Below, in pieces: positions 1 through 10,605 of a DNA stretch of 35,205 nt. Source of the stretch: an uncultured Spartobacteria bacterium (GTDB taxonomy: Bacteria; Verrucomicrobiota; Verrucomicrobiia; Chthoniobacterales; UBA6821); the NCBI GenBank assembly GCA_903858595.1, contig CAIOJL010000061.1:1-35205 (forward strand). Reading direction: 5' to 3'. The notes under the pieces were generated by a model, which was given only the letters and a program-made list of their open reading frames with translations, ran no database searches and was not told the DNA's origin. Made by a program: the position numbers and the translations under genes. Position 1 is the first letter of the stretch, and each line of letters starts with the position of its first letter.

Positions 1-56
1 AGGCAACGGTTGTGCGGACACGTCAGACTTGGGACGATCTGATAGTCGGAGAGCAG

Positions 57-1097
57 CTACCCGCCTGATCCTGACCCTGGCAGCGCGTCATTGCGCGGGT
101 TTCCCTTAGTAAGATAGAAAGGGGCGGAGGCGTCGGCGTGCATCTGCCTGCCGTTCAACGGGGAGGAGCGCAGCGTGTGGATCGTTATTTCGGGAGGGCA
201 ATGGAAGCGTGCGGGCACACCTGCAGATCCCGTGCCCCGCGAGGTATACCCTATCATCTTCCCCTCCCGCCAGGAGCCTGAGAGATGTTCCCTTCGACAG
301 CCGGGGGCATTCCGGTAGATAGGGAAGCCGCCCGGAGCGCAGATCTGGCCGCCGTGAGTATGGCCGCTCAACTGGAGATCATAGCCAAGGGTAGCTGCTT
401 CCCGGTAGGTCTCGGGTGAGTGGGAGAGCAGGATGCTGATCTCATTGGCAGGCACTCCGGAACGGGCTTGCGCCAAATCATGGGTCAGGAAGAAGTGGGG
501 ATCATCGATCCCGCAGATCCAGATCCGTGAGCCTTCGCGCTCAATAGCAGCCGATTCGTTGAGCAGAAAGGGAAGTCCCGCGTTCTCCAGCGGAGGCACC
601 TTTTCCAAGAAATCATGATTCCCAAGAACGGCGAAACGGAGCGGATGGAGATGCGGAATCAGCCTAAGCATTTCCTCTATCGAGAGGTCAAACGGCCTGG
701 AGACTTTGTTGTGGTAGTCCCCGGTCAGCATCACTGCATCGTGGGGAATGGTGACAATGACTTCCCGGATTCGCGTTATCATGCCGGCATCGAGATCACA
801 GTGCAGATCCGCCAACTGCATGATCCGGAATCCCTCGAAGGAGGCTGGTAATCCGGGCAGAATCACTTCGTGCTGCTCAATCCGAAGATCCAGGATATTG
901 CTCAAACCCCTCTTCTTCATCCCGCAGAGCGAAATGATTCCGCCGACACAGGCATTCACGGAGAAGAAACGCTCCATGGCAAAGAGGCCAAGTCCTTGGG
1001 AAACTTGACGCTGCTTGAGCTTTTCCTGAATCTGAAGCCGCTTTTGTGTTTTCTCGTCGCCCAAACGTTGCCGGATCGATTCGGGAATGGGTCTCAT
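57..1097 (-). CDS. YkuE-like metallophosphoesterase
   Basis: This is a calcineurin-like metallophosphoesterase, probably acting on a phosphoester at or near the membrane; the substrate is unknown. The two-metal site is readable: an Asp-x-His pair at about residues 97/99 (ADLH), GDYH near 127, GNHD at 159-162, an HS motif and the terminal GHTHGGQ. I place the start at the ATG at 1097 (346 aa), because the longer frame to 1136 begins with TTG and no ribosome site supports it. Residues 1-60 are charged and then weakly hydrophobic (about 35-60), which may be a membrane anchor as in YkuE/YaeI proteins. The gene stands alone with the repeat-rich gap upstream. The family is secure; the substrate is not. 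Confidence 0.85.
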   Translation of the reverse strand: MRPIPESIRQRLGDEKTQKRLQIQEKLKQRQVSQGLGLFAMERFFSVNACVGGIISLCGMKKRGLSNILDLRIEQHEVILPGLPASFEGFRIMQLADLHCDLDAGMITRIREVIVTIPHDAVMLTGDYHNKVSRPFDLSIEEMLRLIPHLHPLRFAVLGNHDFLEKVPPLENAGLPFLLNESAAIEREGSRIWICGIDDPHFFLTHDLAQARSGVPANEISILLSHSPETYREAATLGYDLQLSGHTHGGQICAPGGFPIYRNAPGCRREHLSGSWREGKMIGYTSRGTGSAGVPARFHCPPEITIHTLRSSPLNGRQMHADASAPFYLTKGNPRNDALPGSGSGG

Positions 1098-1145
1098 GAG
1101 ATAAAAACGATAGCACAACGTGCGAGAGCCTCCCAAGCAAGAGAT

Positions 1146-1284
1146 TCACAGGGATCGGTAACAAACCTCCGACCGGGTGGAAGAGGTAGGACTGCGAAGC
1201 AGCCCCAGCAGGGGCGAGTGGCGTGGGCACGCCCGAGTTTAAATGCGCAGCAACGGCCGGGCTAGCCAAGGAGATAAAGGGGAT
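1146..1284 (+). repeat. Interspersed repeat, split copy A
   Basis: Bases 1146-1162 match 4169-4185 at 16 of 17 positions. Bases 1244-1284 match 4189-4229 at 37 of 41 positions (core gcaacggccgggc). About 80 bases of other sequence lie between the two matched halves, so this copy looks interrupted relative to the one at the ligA end. Unit function is unknown. Confidence 0.65.
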
Positions 1285-1330
1285 CTGAGGCCTCCCCAAG
1301 CTGGCTTTAAAGCGGTTTAAACTGAGGCAT

Positions 1331-1438
1331 GGCCACAAAATGCACAGAATGCACAGGTTTGTTGTTTGCTCTTAATCGCTTCGCATAAAAGACACATGAC
1401 CTCATTCCCTTTTTGTGATTTTTGCGCCTTTTGTGGCT
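1331..1438. repeat. Imperfect inverted-repeat pair, about 108 bp
   Basis: The left arm starts gccacaaaatgcacagaat. The right arm, read on the minus strand, starts gccacaaaaggcgcaaaaa. The first nine bases are identical, and both continue in a run of short cacaaa-type words. The arms enclose about 50 bases with no gene. It resembles the small palindromic repeats scattered in many environmental bacterial genomes; no transposase is nearby. Confidence 0.5.
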
Positions 1439-1638
1439 ACATCTTCTATCAAGACGCTCGAGAGTGTGAGTATCCCCTTCATGCCTGTGAGTAATAAATA
1501 TAGAAAAAAGAGCAGCCCGGTCGGACTTTTCCGAGTCCCTCCGAGACCTCGAAAGTTTTTTACGACCGGGCTGCAACCACAAACCAACTTCTCTAAAGCA
1601 CGATCCATGCCAGGTCTCGGAAATCATCATTTACTATA

Positions 1639-4229
<2,591 letters not shown>

Positions 4230-4321
4230 GACTGACTCAATAACGACTTAGCCGCATCCCGTTTATCCCCTTCATCCGTGTGAAAACCTTGGCGTTTGAC
4301 TCGCTCGCTCCCGTTCGTCTC

Positions 4322-4371
4322 GCCCCTATCGGGGCTGCCTTCGGCAGTCTATCCCAGCCGTTCTCACGGCT
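4322..4371. repeat. Cluster of three tiny perfect hairpins
   Basis: Three adjacent inverted repeats with 3-4 base loops: gcccc-tatc-ggggc (4322-4335), ctgcc-ttc-ggcag (4335-4347) and agccgt-tctc-acggct (4356-4371). They lie 48 bp before the argD start, in a gap that holds no gene. None is followed by a T run, so they do not look like terminators. Similar clusters occur in the gaps near 1.86, 24.75, 34.28 and 35.15 kb. Confidence 0.55.
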
Positions 4372-4418
4372 CGGTATTCTGAGTTCCCTATTCATTCACT
4401 TTCTTTCAATATTTCCCG

Positions 4419-5660
4419 ATGTCTGCCTCAACCACCTCCGAGCTCTACCGGGATTATGTGATGCCGACCTACGGCCGGTTTGACCTTGCCTTGAGCCGGG
4501 GCGAAGGGACGCGCGTTTGGGACGAAGCGGGTAAAGCCTATCTCGACTTCGGGGCCGGCATCGCCGTCTGCTCGCTCGGTCATGCCCATCCTAAGATGGC
4601 CAAGCTGCTTGCCAATCAGGCAGCCACGCTGATCCATACTTCGAACCTCTACCTGACCCGTCCGCAGGGTGAACTCGCGAAGCTGATCGTCGATCTTGTG
4701 CGACTCAGCGGGAAGGTCTTCTTCTGCAACAGCGGAGCCGAGGCAAATGAGGGTCTCTATAAGCTGGCCCGGAAATTCGGTGCGCCGACAGGTCGCTACG
4801 AGATCATCACCTTTATGAATTCCTTCCATGGTCGGACACTCGGCGGCATCAGTGCCACAGGTCAGGAGAAGGTGAAAATGGACTTTGCGCCGCTCGTGGA
4901 GGGATTCGTCCATATGCCCTTCAATGATCTGGCTGCAACCGAGGCCGCGATCAACTCAAGGACTGTCGCTATCCTGCTGGAGCCGGTCCAGGGCGAGGGA
5001 GGCATCAATCCTGCAACGCCGGAATTCCTGAAAGGCCTCCGTGAGCTCTGCGACAAGCATGACCTGCTTCTCATGTTCGACGAGGTGCAGTGCGGATTCG
5101 GACGGACGGGCGACTGGTGTGCATGGAGGTCAATCGTCCCCTCCGGAGTCGAACCCGATGCAGTCAGCTGGGCCAAGGGGATCGCCAGCGGTGTGCCTCT
5201 AGGTGCCTTCTGGGCGGGAAGCCGACCAACGGCCTCCGTTCCGCTCTGCGATCTGCTCGGCTCTGGAACTCATGGTACGACCTACGGGGGCAATCCTCTG
5301 GTGGCCGCTGCCGGTCTCGCGGTGCTCTCGATAATCCAAGAGGAGGGTTTATTGGAAAATGCCCGGAACCTTGGCGATCACCTGATCCGGGAGCTGGAGG
5401 CGATGAATCTGCCTGCGATCCGACTTGTCAGGGGTATGGGGCTCATGATTGGTATCGAACTGAATGATCTCGCAGGGGAAGGTCTTCCCTCGATCATCGC
5501 AACCAAGGCTCTGATGGCCGTAGGTCTTCTGGTGATCCCCTCCGGGGAGCGGACGATCCGTTTACTACCGCCGTTGAATATTACGAAGTCGGAAGCTAAT
5601 GAGGCCCTGGCAATCTTGAAGAAGGTCCTGGGGGCGCCTCTGCGTGAAAAAATTACTTAG
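4419..5660 (+). CDS. argD: Acetylornithine aminotransferase (class III, PLP)
   Basis: This enzyme transfers an amino group between glutamate and N-acetylglutamate semialdehyde in arginine synthesis, and often also serves lysine synthesis. At 413 aa it is full length. The phosphate-binding CNSGAEAN, the FHGRT segment, the metal/PLP Asp in FDEVQCGFGRTG and the Schiff-base lysine in SWAKG (K253) are all visible. The start is the ATG at 4419. Its TAG stop overlaps the stop of the convergent deacetylase gene by four bases, leaving no room for a terminator between them. Ornithine or succinylornithine aminotransferase are less likely alternatives within the same family. Confidence 0.92.
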   Translation: MSASTTSELYRDYVMPTYGRFDLALSRGEGTRVWDEAGKAYLDFGAGIAVCSLGHAHPKMAKLLANQAATLIHTSNLYLTRPQGELAKLIVDLVRLSGKVFFCNSGAEANEGLYKLARKFGAPTGRYEIITFMNSFHGRTLGGISATGQEKVKMDFAPLVEGFVHMPFNDLAATEAAINSRTVAILLEPVQGEGGINPATPEFLKGLRELCDKHDLLLMFDEVQCGFGRTGDWCAWRSIVPSGVEPDAVSWAKGIASGVPLGAFWAGSRPTASVPLCDLLGSGTHGTTYGGNPLVAAAGLAVLSIIQEEGLLENARNLGDHLIRELEAMNLPAIRLVRGMGLMIGIELNDLAGEGLPSIIATKALMAVGLLVIPSGERTIRLLPPLNITKSEANEALAILKKVLGAPLREKIT

Positions 5661-6577
5661 GCCGCTTTCTTCTTCGATCTGCTAGTTTTTTGGGCCGAGG
5701 GAGAAGATGAGGGCGAGGCTGCGGGAGCGGAATTTTTGCTCTCCAGCGCCAGCAATTCGGAGATGGTCACGAACTTGTACCCCTTGGCCAGAAGTGCATC
5801 AAGGGTGGCAGGCATGGCCTCGATGGTTCCCTTATGAATGTCGTGGGAGAGAATGATCGCGCCCGGCTTGGCACCACCACTCTCCTTCCATCCATTGAGG
5901 ATGCGACTGGAGACGACCGAGGCACCAGGATCCTTCCAATCATCCGGATCAACAGACCAAAGAATGACTTTCATGCCGTACTCCTTTTCGATGGCACGGC
6001 TGAGACGGGGATTCGTAGCACCGTAGGGAGGACGCATCAGGGTGACCGGCTTGCCGATGGTTTGCTTGATAAGGTCCGAAGTGTCTGCCAACTCGTGCTT
6101 CAGCCCCCCTTCTCCGAGCTTGTTGAGGGCCTTGTGATCCCAGCTGTGGTTGCCGACCTCGTGTCCCTCGGCGATCTCCCTCTGGAGGATTTCGGGATGA
6201 TCCATCACGCGTTCTCCGAGCACGAAGAAGGTCGCATGAATGTGACGCTCCTTGAGAATATCGAGCAGTCTGGGGGTAAGCTTGGCATCGGGACCGTCAT
6301 CAAAGGTCATCGCAATGTAAGGGCCGTCGACACGGATCGAACTGTAGCTGCAGCGCTCGGTGCCCGAGTTCGTTTGTGCGGGCGCTTGCATGCCTGCCGG
6401 GGTCATGGCGGAAGCTGATGCCGGCGTTGCCGGGGCGATGGTCGATGTGGCGGTCAGGACCGGGGAGGGTGAGGTCACGGGAGGATTCGAGGGATTTCCC
6501 TGCTGTGCGGAAGCGAGTGCCGTAGAGAAAATCACTAAAGCCGCAGGCATGAAACAGGAGAAGGATCGACGGAACAT
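5657..6577 (-). CDS. Secreted polysaccharide deacetylase (NodB domain)
   Basis: A carbohydrate esterase family 4 enzyme, expected to remove N-acetyl groups from peptidoglycan, chitin-like or exported polysaccharide outside the cytoplasm. With the ATG at 6577 it is 306 aa: a signal peptide ending near ALASA, a Pro/Thr/Ser/Ala-rich linker (about 25-75), then the NodB domain. All five catalytic motifs are intact: TFDDGP (91-96), HSWDH, RPPYG, DPDDW and a final HDIH. A Lys/Ser-rich tail ends the protein. The longer frame to 6598 starts with TTG. The exact polymer cannot be told from sequence. Confidence 0.9.
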   Translation of the reverse strand: MFRRSFSCFMPAALVIFSTALASAQQGNPSNPPVTSPSPVLTATSTIAPATPASASAMTPAGMQAPAQTNSGTERCSYSSIRVDGPYIAMTFDDGPDAKLTPRLLDILKERHIHATFFVLGERVMDHPEILQREIAEGHEVGNHSWDHKALNKLGEGGLKHELADTSDLIKQTIGKPVTLMRPPYGATNPRLSRAIEKEYGMKVILWSVDPDDWKDPGASVVSSRILNGWKESGGAKPGAIILSHDIHKGTIEAMPATLDALLAKGYKFVTISELLALESKNSAPAASPSSSPSAQKTSRSKKKAA

Positions 6578-6652
6578 GGTGATCAGAAAATGACACAAAT
6601 TTCAAAAGATGCACGCGCGGAAAGATACGTTGCAACGGCTTTTTGCATTACT

Positions 6653-7555
6653 CTATACTGCGGGTATGAGCGCCCTCGCTCGGGGTGTGAGCAGGCTGAG
6701 AAACTCCAGCAGAGAAGGTTTCTCCGGCATCGGCCTGCGGGTGATAGCGCCCATGGGACGCCACATCCGTTCCGTATCGAGTTGCCGTATGGTCAGGGTG
6801 CCCTGCTTGATTTCCTGACGCACGGAGGTTTCGGGAATGATCGCGACCGCCTGTTCGACCTCCACCGCGGCCTTCACGGTCTCGATGTTCTCCAACTCCG
6901 CGACGTAGGAAACCTTCACGCCGGCTGCCCGCAATGTTTTGTCAAGATGCTGCCTGGTGGGGATGTCCGGGGTGAGTCCGACGAAGCGCTGGCCGTCGAG
7001 ATGCTCGAGTCCTAGCGGTTTCTTGCCTGAGAGGGGATGTCCCGGCGGCATCACGAGGACCAGTCGCTCCTGCCAGCAGGTGATGGCGCGCAAGCCTGGC
7101 CGGGCCTTGGGATAAGCGACGAGTCCGAGGTCAGCTCTTCCATCCTCGATGGTCTCATAGATCTCCTCGGCCTTGCGGTAGTCGACGGTGACTTCGACTC
7201 CAGGATGGGTCTTGCGAAACTGTTTGAGCAGGAGTGGGAGATTATGGAGGGCGATACTGATGACGCTGGCTATCCGGAGCTTCCCCTTGAGTTCTCCGCG
7301 CGCGACGCGGAAACGAGTCCCGAGGCTCTCGTAGTGGCTGAGGATGTCGCGGCAGACCTTAAGGTAGACATGCCCTTCGGGAGTCAGTTGGAAAGATTTC
7401 CTGCAGCGGTCGATCAACGGGACACCGAAGCGTTTTTCCACGGCCCGGACCTGCTGACTCACAGCACTCTGGGAGATACCGCTCGCTTCGGCGGCGCGTG
7501 AGAAATTTCCGGTGTCGCAGAGATCGCAGAAGACCTTGAATCCCTCGATATGCAT
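6653..7555 (-). CDS. LysR-family transcriptional regulator
   Basis: A 300-aa LysR-type regulator. The N-terminal winged helix-turn-helix (about residues 3-60) has the typical AAEASGISQSAVSQQV helix, and an effector-binding domain of the CysB/CbbR sort follows. I use the ATG at 7555, as the frame to 7591 begins with TTG. It is divergent from yggS across 80 bp, the usual place for a LysR operator, so it may control yggS or itself. No clear T-N11-A palindrome stands out there. The effector is unknown. Confidence 0.88.
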   Translation of the reverse strand: MHIEGFKVFCDLCDTGNFSRAAEASGISQSAVSQQVRAVEKRFGVPLIDRCRKSFQLTPEGHVYLKVCRDILSHYESLGTRFRVARGELKGKLRIASVISIALHNLPLLLKQFRKTHPGVEVTVDYRKAEEIYETIEDGRADLGLVAYPKARPGLRAITCWQERLVLVMPPGHPLSGKKPLGLEHLDGQRFVGLTPDIPTRQHLDKTLRAAGVKVSYVAELENIETVKAAVEVEQAVAIIPETSVRQEIKQGTLTIRQLDTERMWRPMGAITRRPMPEKPSLLEFLSLLTPRARALIPAV

Positions 7556-7635
7556 CGGCAGAGTCTGCCTTGATAAGGTAACAAATCCCAAGGCAAAACC
7601 ACTGCCGATCCGCGTCTCATCCCTCCCATCAAACC

Positions 7636-8316
7636 ATGCCTTCGATCGCTGAAAATCTGGAGTCCGTCCGAGCGAATATCTCCGCCGCCGCTCGGCGTGC
7701 CGGGCGCGATTTGTCGACGATTGAGTTGATTGCGGTCTCCAAGACTTACCCGGCCGATGTCCTCAGCGAGGCCGTGGAGGCGGGGCAGGAAGTGTTTGGC
7801 GAGAACCGTGTCCAGGAGGCCCTGATCAAGATCCCAGAGCTTCCGGGACGCCTGCGCTGGCATCTCATCGGACACCTCCAGTCCAACAAGGTCAGAAAGG
7901 CATTGCCCTTGTTTCAGTTGATTCATGGTGTCGACTCGACCGATCTGGCCCGGGACGTCGACCGGATTGCCGGCGAGACGGGGCATCACCCGCGTATTCT
8001 GCTCGAGGTGAACGTCTCGGGCGAGGGGAGTAAGCATGGTTTTTCACCCGAGATTTTGGAGCGAAATCTTGAGCTGCTGCTTGCCCTGCCGAGGGTTCAA
8101 GTGGAGGGGTTCATGACGATGGCCCCGCTTGCGCCAGATGCCGAATCGTCGCGTCCTTATTTTGCCGCACTCAGGGAATTGAGAGACCGGATGTCCGAAA
8201 AATCCGGAATTCCACTCAGAACGCTCTCCATGGGGATGAGTGGAGATTATCAAGTGGCCGTGGAGGAAGGAGCCACTCTGGTCAGGGTGGGGTCTGCGAT
8301 ATTCGGAGCGCGATAA
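7636..8316 (+). CDS. yggS: PLP-binding homeostasis protein, YggS family
   Basis: YggS/PROSC proteins bind pyridoxal 5'-phosphate on a single TIM-barrel domain and help keep B6 and amino-acid pools balanced; they have no proven enzyme activity. This one is 226 aa, the usual size. The PLP lysine is K36 in AVSKTYP. The family segments FGENRVQEA, WHLIGHLQSNKV and the C-terminal MGMSGDYQVA plus VRVGSAIFG are present. It is the first gene of a plus-strand run that reaches the 2-oxoacid dehydrogenase genes. Confidence 0.95.
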   Translation: MPSIAENLESVRANISAAARRAGRDLSTIELIAVSKTYPADVLSEAVEAGQEVFGENRVQEALIKIPELPGRLRWHLIGHLQSNKVRKALPLFQLIHGVDSTDLARDVDRIAGETGHHPRILLEVNVSGEGSKHGFSPEILERNLELLLALPRVQVEGFMTMAPLAPDAESSRPYFAALRELRDRMSEKSGIPLRTLSMGMSGDYQVAVEEGATLVRVGSAIFGAR

Positions 8317-8379
8317 AAAATCCGCCTAATTGAAGATTTTTCGGGTAAAAAAAAGGGAGCTACGCTACCCATAGTGGTT

Positions 8380-9003
8380 ATGTCAGACTTTCACGAAGAA
8401 AACGACGAGCTGCTGGACCTCGAACAAAACCCCTCTGCTGAGGAACTCCAGAATCAGGTCAAGAGGGCGCAATCCGAACTTCTTCAGCTGCGCCAGCGCC
8501 AGGATCAGATCGAAAAGGAGAAGGAGCGCCTTGAGGAACTGACTCGCCGCCAGGAGGAACTGGAGCGCGGACGCAATGAGATCGCCGACAAACTCGGTCG
8601 CTCCATCATTCTAGTCCAACGTGAGACAGAGGAAGCCCAGCGCCGTCTTGAACAGCTCAACACCATTCAGGATTCCTTTGCGGAGCATCTCCACAACCTT
8701 GAAGAGATCGAACCCAAGTCATGGAACGGCCGTGACCTGCCTCGCGAATTGACCCGTGCCCTCGGTACCGTCGACGAGGCCCGTGCAGCTTATGCCCGCT
8801 CTCACGCCAAGATCGCTCCCATCGGGGATCCCGAGACCGGGTTGAACGGCGAGGCCGGAGCACTCTTCCACGAGGGTGGGGATGGTGAGCAGGGATTCGC
8901 TTACTGGCTTCAGAACGGACTGGCCTTCACGCTGCCACTCTTGATTCTGGGCACGATTGCCCTGTTTGTCTGGATCTGGCATCTGCTGACAGTTCCCAAA
9001 TAA
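8380..9003 (+). CDS. Coiled-coil protein with C-terminal membrane anchor
   Basis: Not recognised as a named family. The 207-aa protein has an acidic start, a long heptad-rich coiled coil over about residues 20-110 (Gln/Glu/Arg/Leu), a less regular middle, and one hydrophobic segment near the C-terminus (about 180-200) leaving only a few residues beyond. That is the layout of a tail-anchored inner-membrane protein facing the cytoplasm. GTG at 8374 is an in-frame alternative start two codons upstream; I prefer the ATG at 8380. A similar but smaller protein follows after 16 bp. Role unknown. Confidence 0.75.
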   Translation: MSDFHEENDELLDLEQNPSAEELQNQVKRAQSELLQLRQRQDQIEKEKERLEELTRRQEELERGRNEIADKLGRSIILVQRETEEAQRRLEQLNTIQDSFAEHLHNLEEIEPKSWNGRDLPRELTRALGTVDEARAAYARSHAKIAPIGDPETGLNGEAGALFHEGGDGEQGFAYWLQNGLAFTLPLLILGTIALFVWIWHLLTVPK

Positions 9004-9019
9004 AGCACATCATTTTTTC

Positions 9020-9448
9020 ATGCCGACTCCCTCTCCCGGCCGCCGCAATGTCCGTCCCCGCCCAGCGGGACAAACGTCATTGCGCCCAAAGGCGAAGGCT
9101 CCAATAAACGACGATCGCCTGCGTCTCGAGAAGGATCTTGAGGAAATCCGGCAACAGGAGCTACGGCTCAGGAAGCTCGAGGAGGAGATGAAGAGGAAGG
9201 TTGAGGAACTTCCCAGGAAGCTCGAGGAGCGCGAACGCAAGCAGCGGGAGAGAATCCACAAGCTCGCTGTCCTTACCGCAACCGATCATGTCGGCCGTCC
9301 CCAAGACAAGCGCCATGCCCCGCTCCGGCAGGGCAATGGCACGCGCCGCATGACCCTGCCTGAGCAGCGCAGGGCGAGGATGCAATTCCTGATGCTTTGT
9401 GCGGTGCTGGCAGCCTTCCTTATCCTTCTTTGGAAATCCCTTCCCTGA
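9020..9448 (+). CDS. Small coiled-coil protein with C-terminal membrane anchor
   Basis: Not recognised. It is 142 aa, with a basic, Pro/Arg-rich first 30 residues, a strongly charged coiled coil at about 32-82 (Glu/Lys/Arg/Leu), a basic linker, and a single hydrophobic helix at about 121-139 ending in KSLP. The architecture mirrors the preceding gene, only 16 bp away, so the two probably act together at the membrane. The basic head could bind nucleic acid or an acidic partner; this is a guess. Confidence 0.7.
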   Translation: MPTPSPGRRNVRPRPAGQTSLRPKAKAPINDDRLRLEKDLEEIRQQELRLRKLEEEMKRKVEELPRKLEERERKQRERIHKLAVLTATDHVGRPQDKRHAPLRQGNGTRRMTLPEQRRARMQFLMLCAVLAAFLILLWKSLP

Positions 9449-9531
9449 GGAAATCCTTGAGCTGTCTTGTCGGGCTCTGGAGCCACGATAAAATGCTCCT
9501 AATTTCTCCGACTCCAGGATAGCTTCGTGCG

Positions 9532-10584
9532 ATGCCCGCGGCCAAGTCCCCGAAGACCAAAAGGTCCCAGATAAAGAGTTCCCAAGGGAATTCGGCCGAC
9601 ACAGCAGCTCGCGAGTTATTGCGCCGTGCCTACCGTACGATGCTGGAAGCCCGTCTTCTCGAGGAAAAGCTAGCCGCACTTTACCGTTCCGGAAAAATCG
9701 TCGGGGGTGTCTTTCTCGGACGGGGACAGGAGGCCCTGAGCGTTGCTCTGGGCGTTCATCTTCGCCGCGGTGACATTTACGCACCGCTCATTCGGGATCA
9801 AGCAGGGAGGCTTGCCTTTGGCGATACCATCCTCGATACACTCCGTACCTATCTCGGTTCTTCGCTAGGCTCCATGCGGGGACGCGACGGGAACATTCAC
9901 AGGGGGCGTCCCTCGGAGGGATATCACGCGATGATCAGCCACCTCGGGGCCATGGTCTCCACTGTCTGCGGTGGTCTTGTGGCCAAGCGCTTTCGCGGCG
10001 AGAAAAGTGCTGTGGGTGCAACCTGTATCGGGGAGGGAGGCACCTCAACGGGAAGCTTCCATGAGGGAATGAATATGGCGGCGGTTGAGAACCTTCCGCT
10101 TGTCGTTGTGGTGGCCAATAATCAGTATTCCTATTCGACGCCCAACGACCGTCAGTTTGCCTGTTCCGATCTTCTTTCCAAGGCCACCGGATACGGCGTG
10201 GTCGGCCATCGCGCCACCGGCAACGATCTCCTCGACTGTCTCGGAGTGATTGGCGAAGCGGTCGCCGCCGCCCGCCGGGGCGAAGGGCCTCAGCTTGTGG
10301 TTGCTGATCTTCTCAGGCTTGTTGGTCATGGTGAGCATGACGATGCCTCCTACATCCCCGAGGCCATGAAGAAATCACCGCTTGGACGGGATTGCCTGGA
10401 ACTCGCAAGGCAGTCCCTCATTGAGCGGGAATGGTTGTCCAAAGAGGAGGCTGTCTCATGGCACGAAGCCGTCGAGAAAGAAGTCGAGGAGACTTCCTCC
10501 AAAGTCCTCCGCGAGCCGCCTCCGGATCCCGCTGAGGAGGATTGGAATGCCTTTGCCTCCCCTTCCCTTGGCAGGAATCTATAG
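9532..10584 (+). CDS. pdhA: 2-oxoacid dehydrogenase E1 component, alpha subunit
   Basis: The ThDP-binding half of a heterotetrameric E1 that decarboxylates pyruvate, acetoin or a branched-chain oxoacid and passes the acyl group to E2. It is 350 aa with a basic leader of about 25 residues. The thiamine diphosphate motif is at 167-197, ending in the conserved Asn pair (196-197). It starts GEGG rather than the usual GDG, an Asp-to-Glu change at a metal ligand. A GHGEHDD segment occupies the active-site loop. E1-beta begins 21 bp after its stop and E2 follows, giving a normal complex operon. The pdhA label assumes pyruvate; acoA or bkdA1 remain possible. Confidence 0.88.
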   Translation: MPAAKSPKTKRSQIKSSQGNSADTAARELLRRAYRTMLEARLLEEKLAALYRSGKIVGGVFLGRGQEALSVALGVHLRRGDIYAPLIRDQAGRLAFGDTILDTLRTYLGSSLGSMRGRDGNIHRGRPSEGYHAMISHLGAMVSTVCGGLVAKRFRGEKSAVGATCIGEGGTSTGSFHEGMNMAAVENLPLVVVVANNQYSYSTPNDRQFACSDLLSKATGYGVVGHRATGNDLLDCLGVIGEAVAAARRGEGPQLVVADLLRLVGHGEHDDASYIPEAMKKSPLGRDCLELARQSLIEREWLSKEEAVSWHEAVEKEVEETSSKVLREPPPDPAEEDWNAFASPSLGRNL

Positions 10585-10605
10585 CCCGAGGCACCCAGAG
10601 ATCCC

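Noticed and set aside
8330-8366. TTGAAG as a -35 box before the coiled-coil gene
   Set aside because: No acceptable -10 at 16-19 bases; the nearest candidate is 25 bases away.
9020-9448. Possible link of the small coiled-coil proteins to flagellar or chemotaxis systems
   Set aside because: No motif supports it; the resemblance is only to coiled coils in general.
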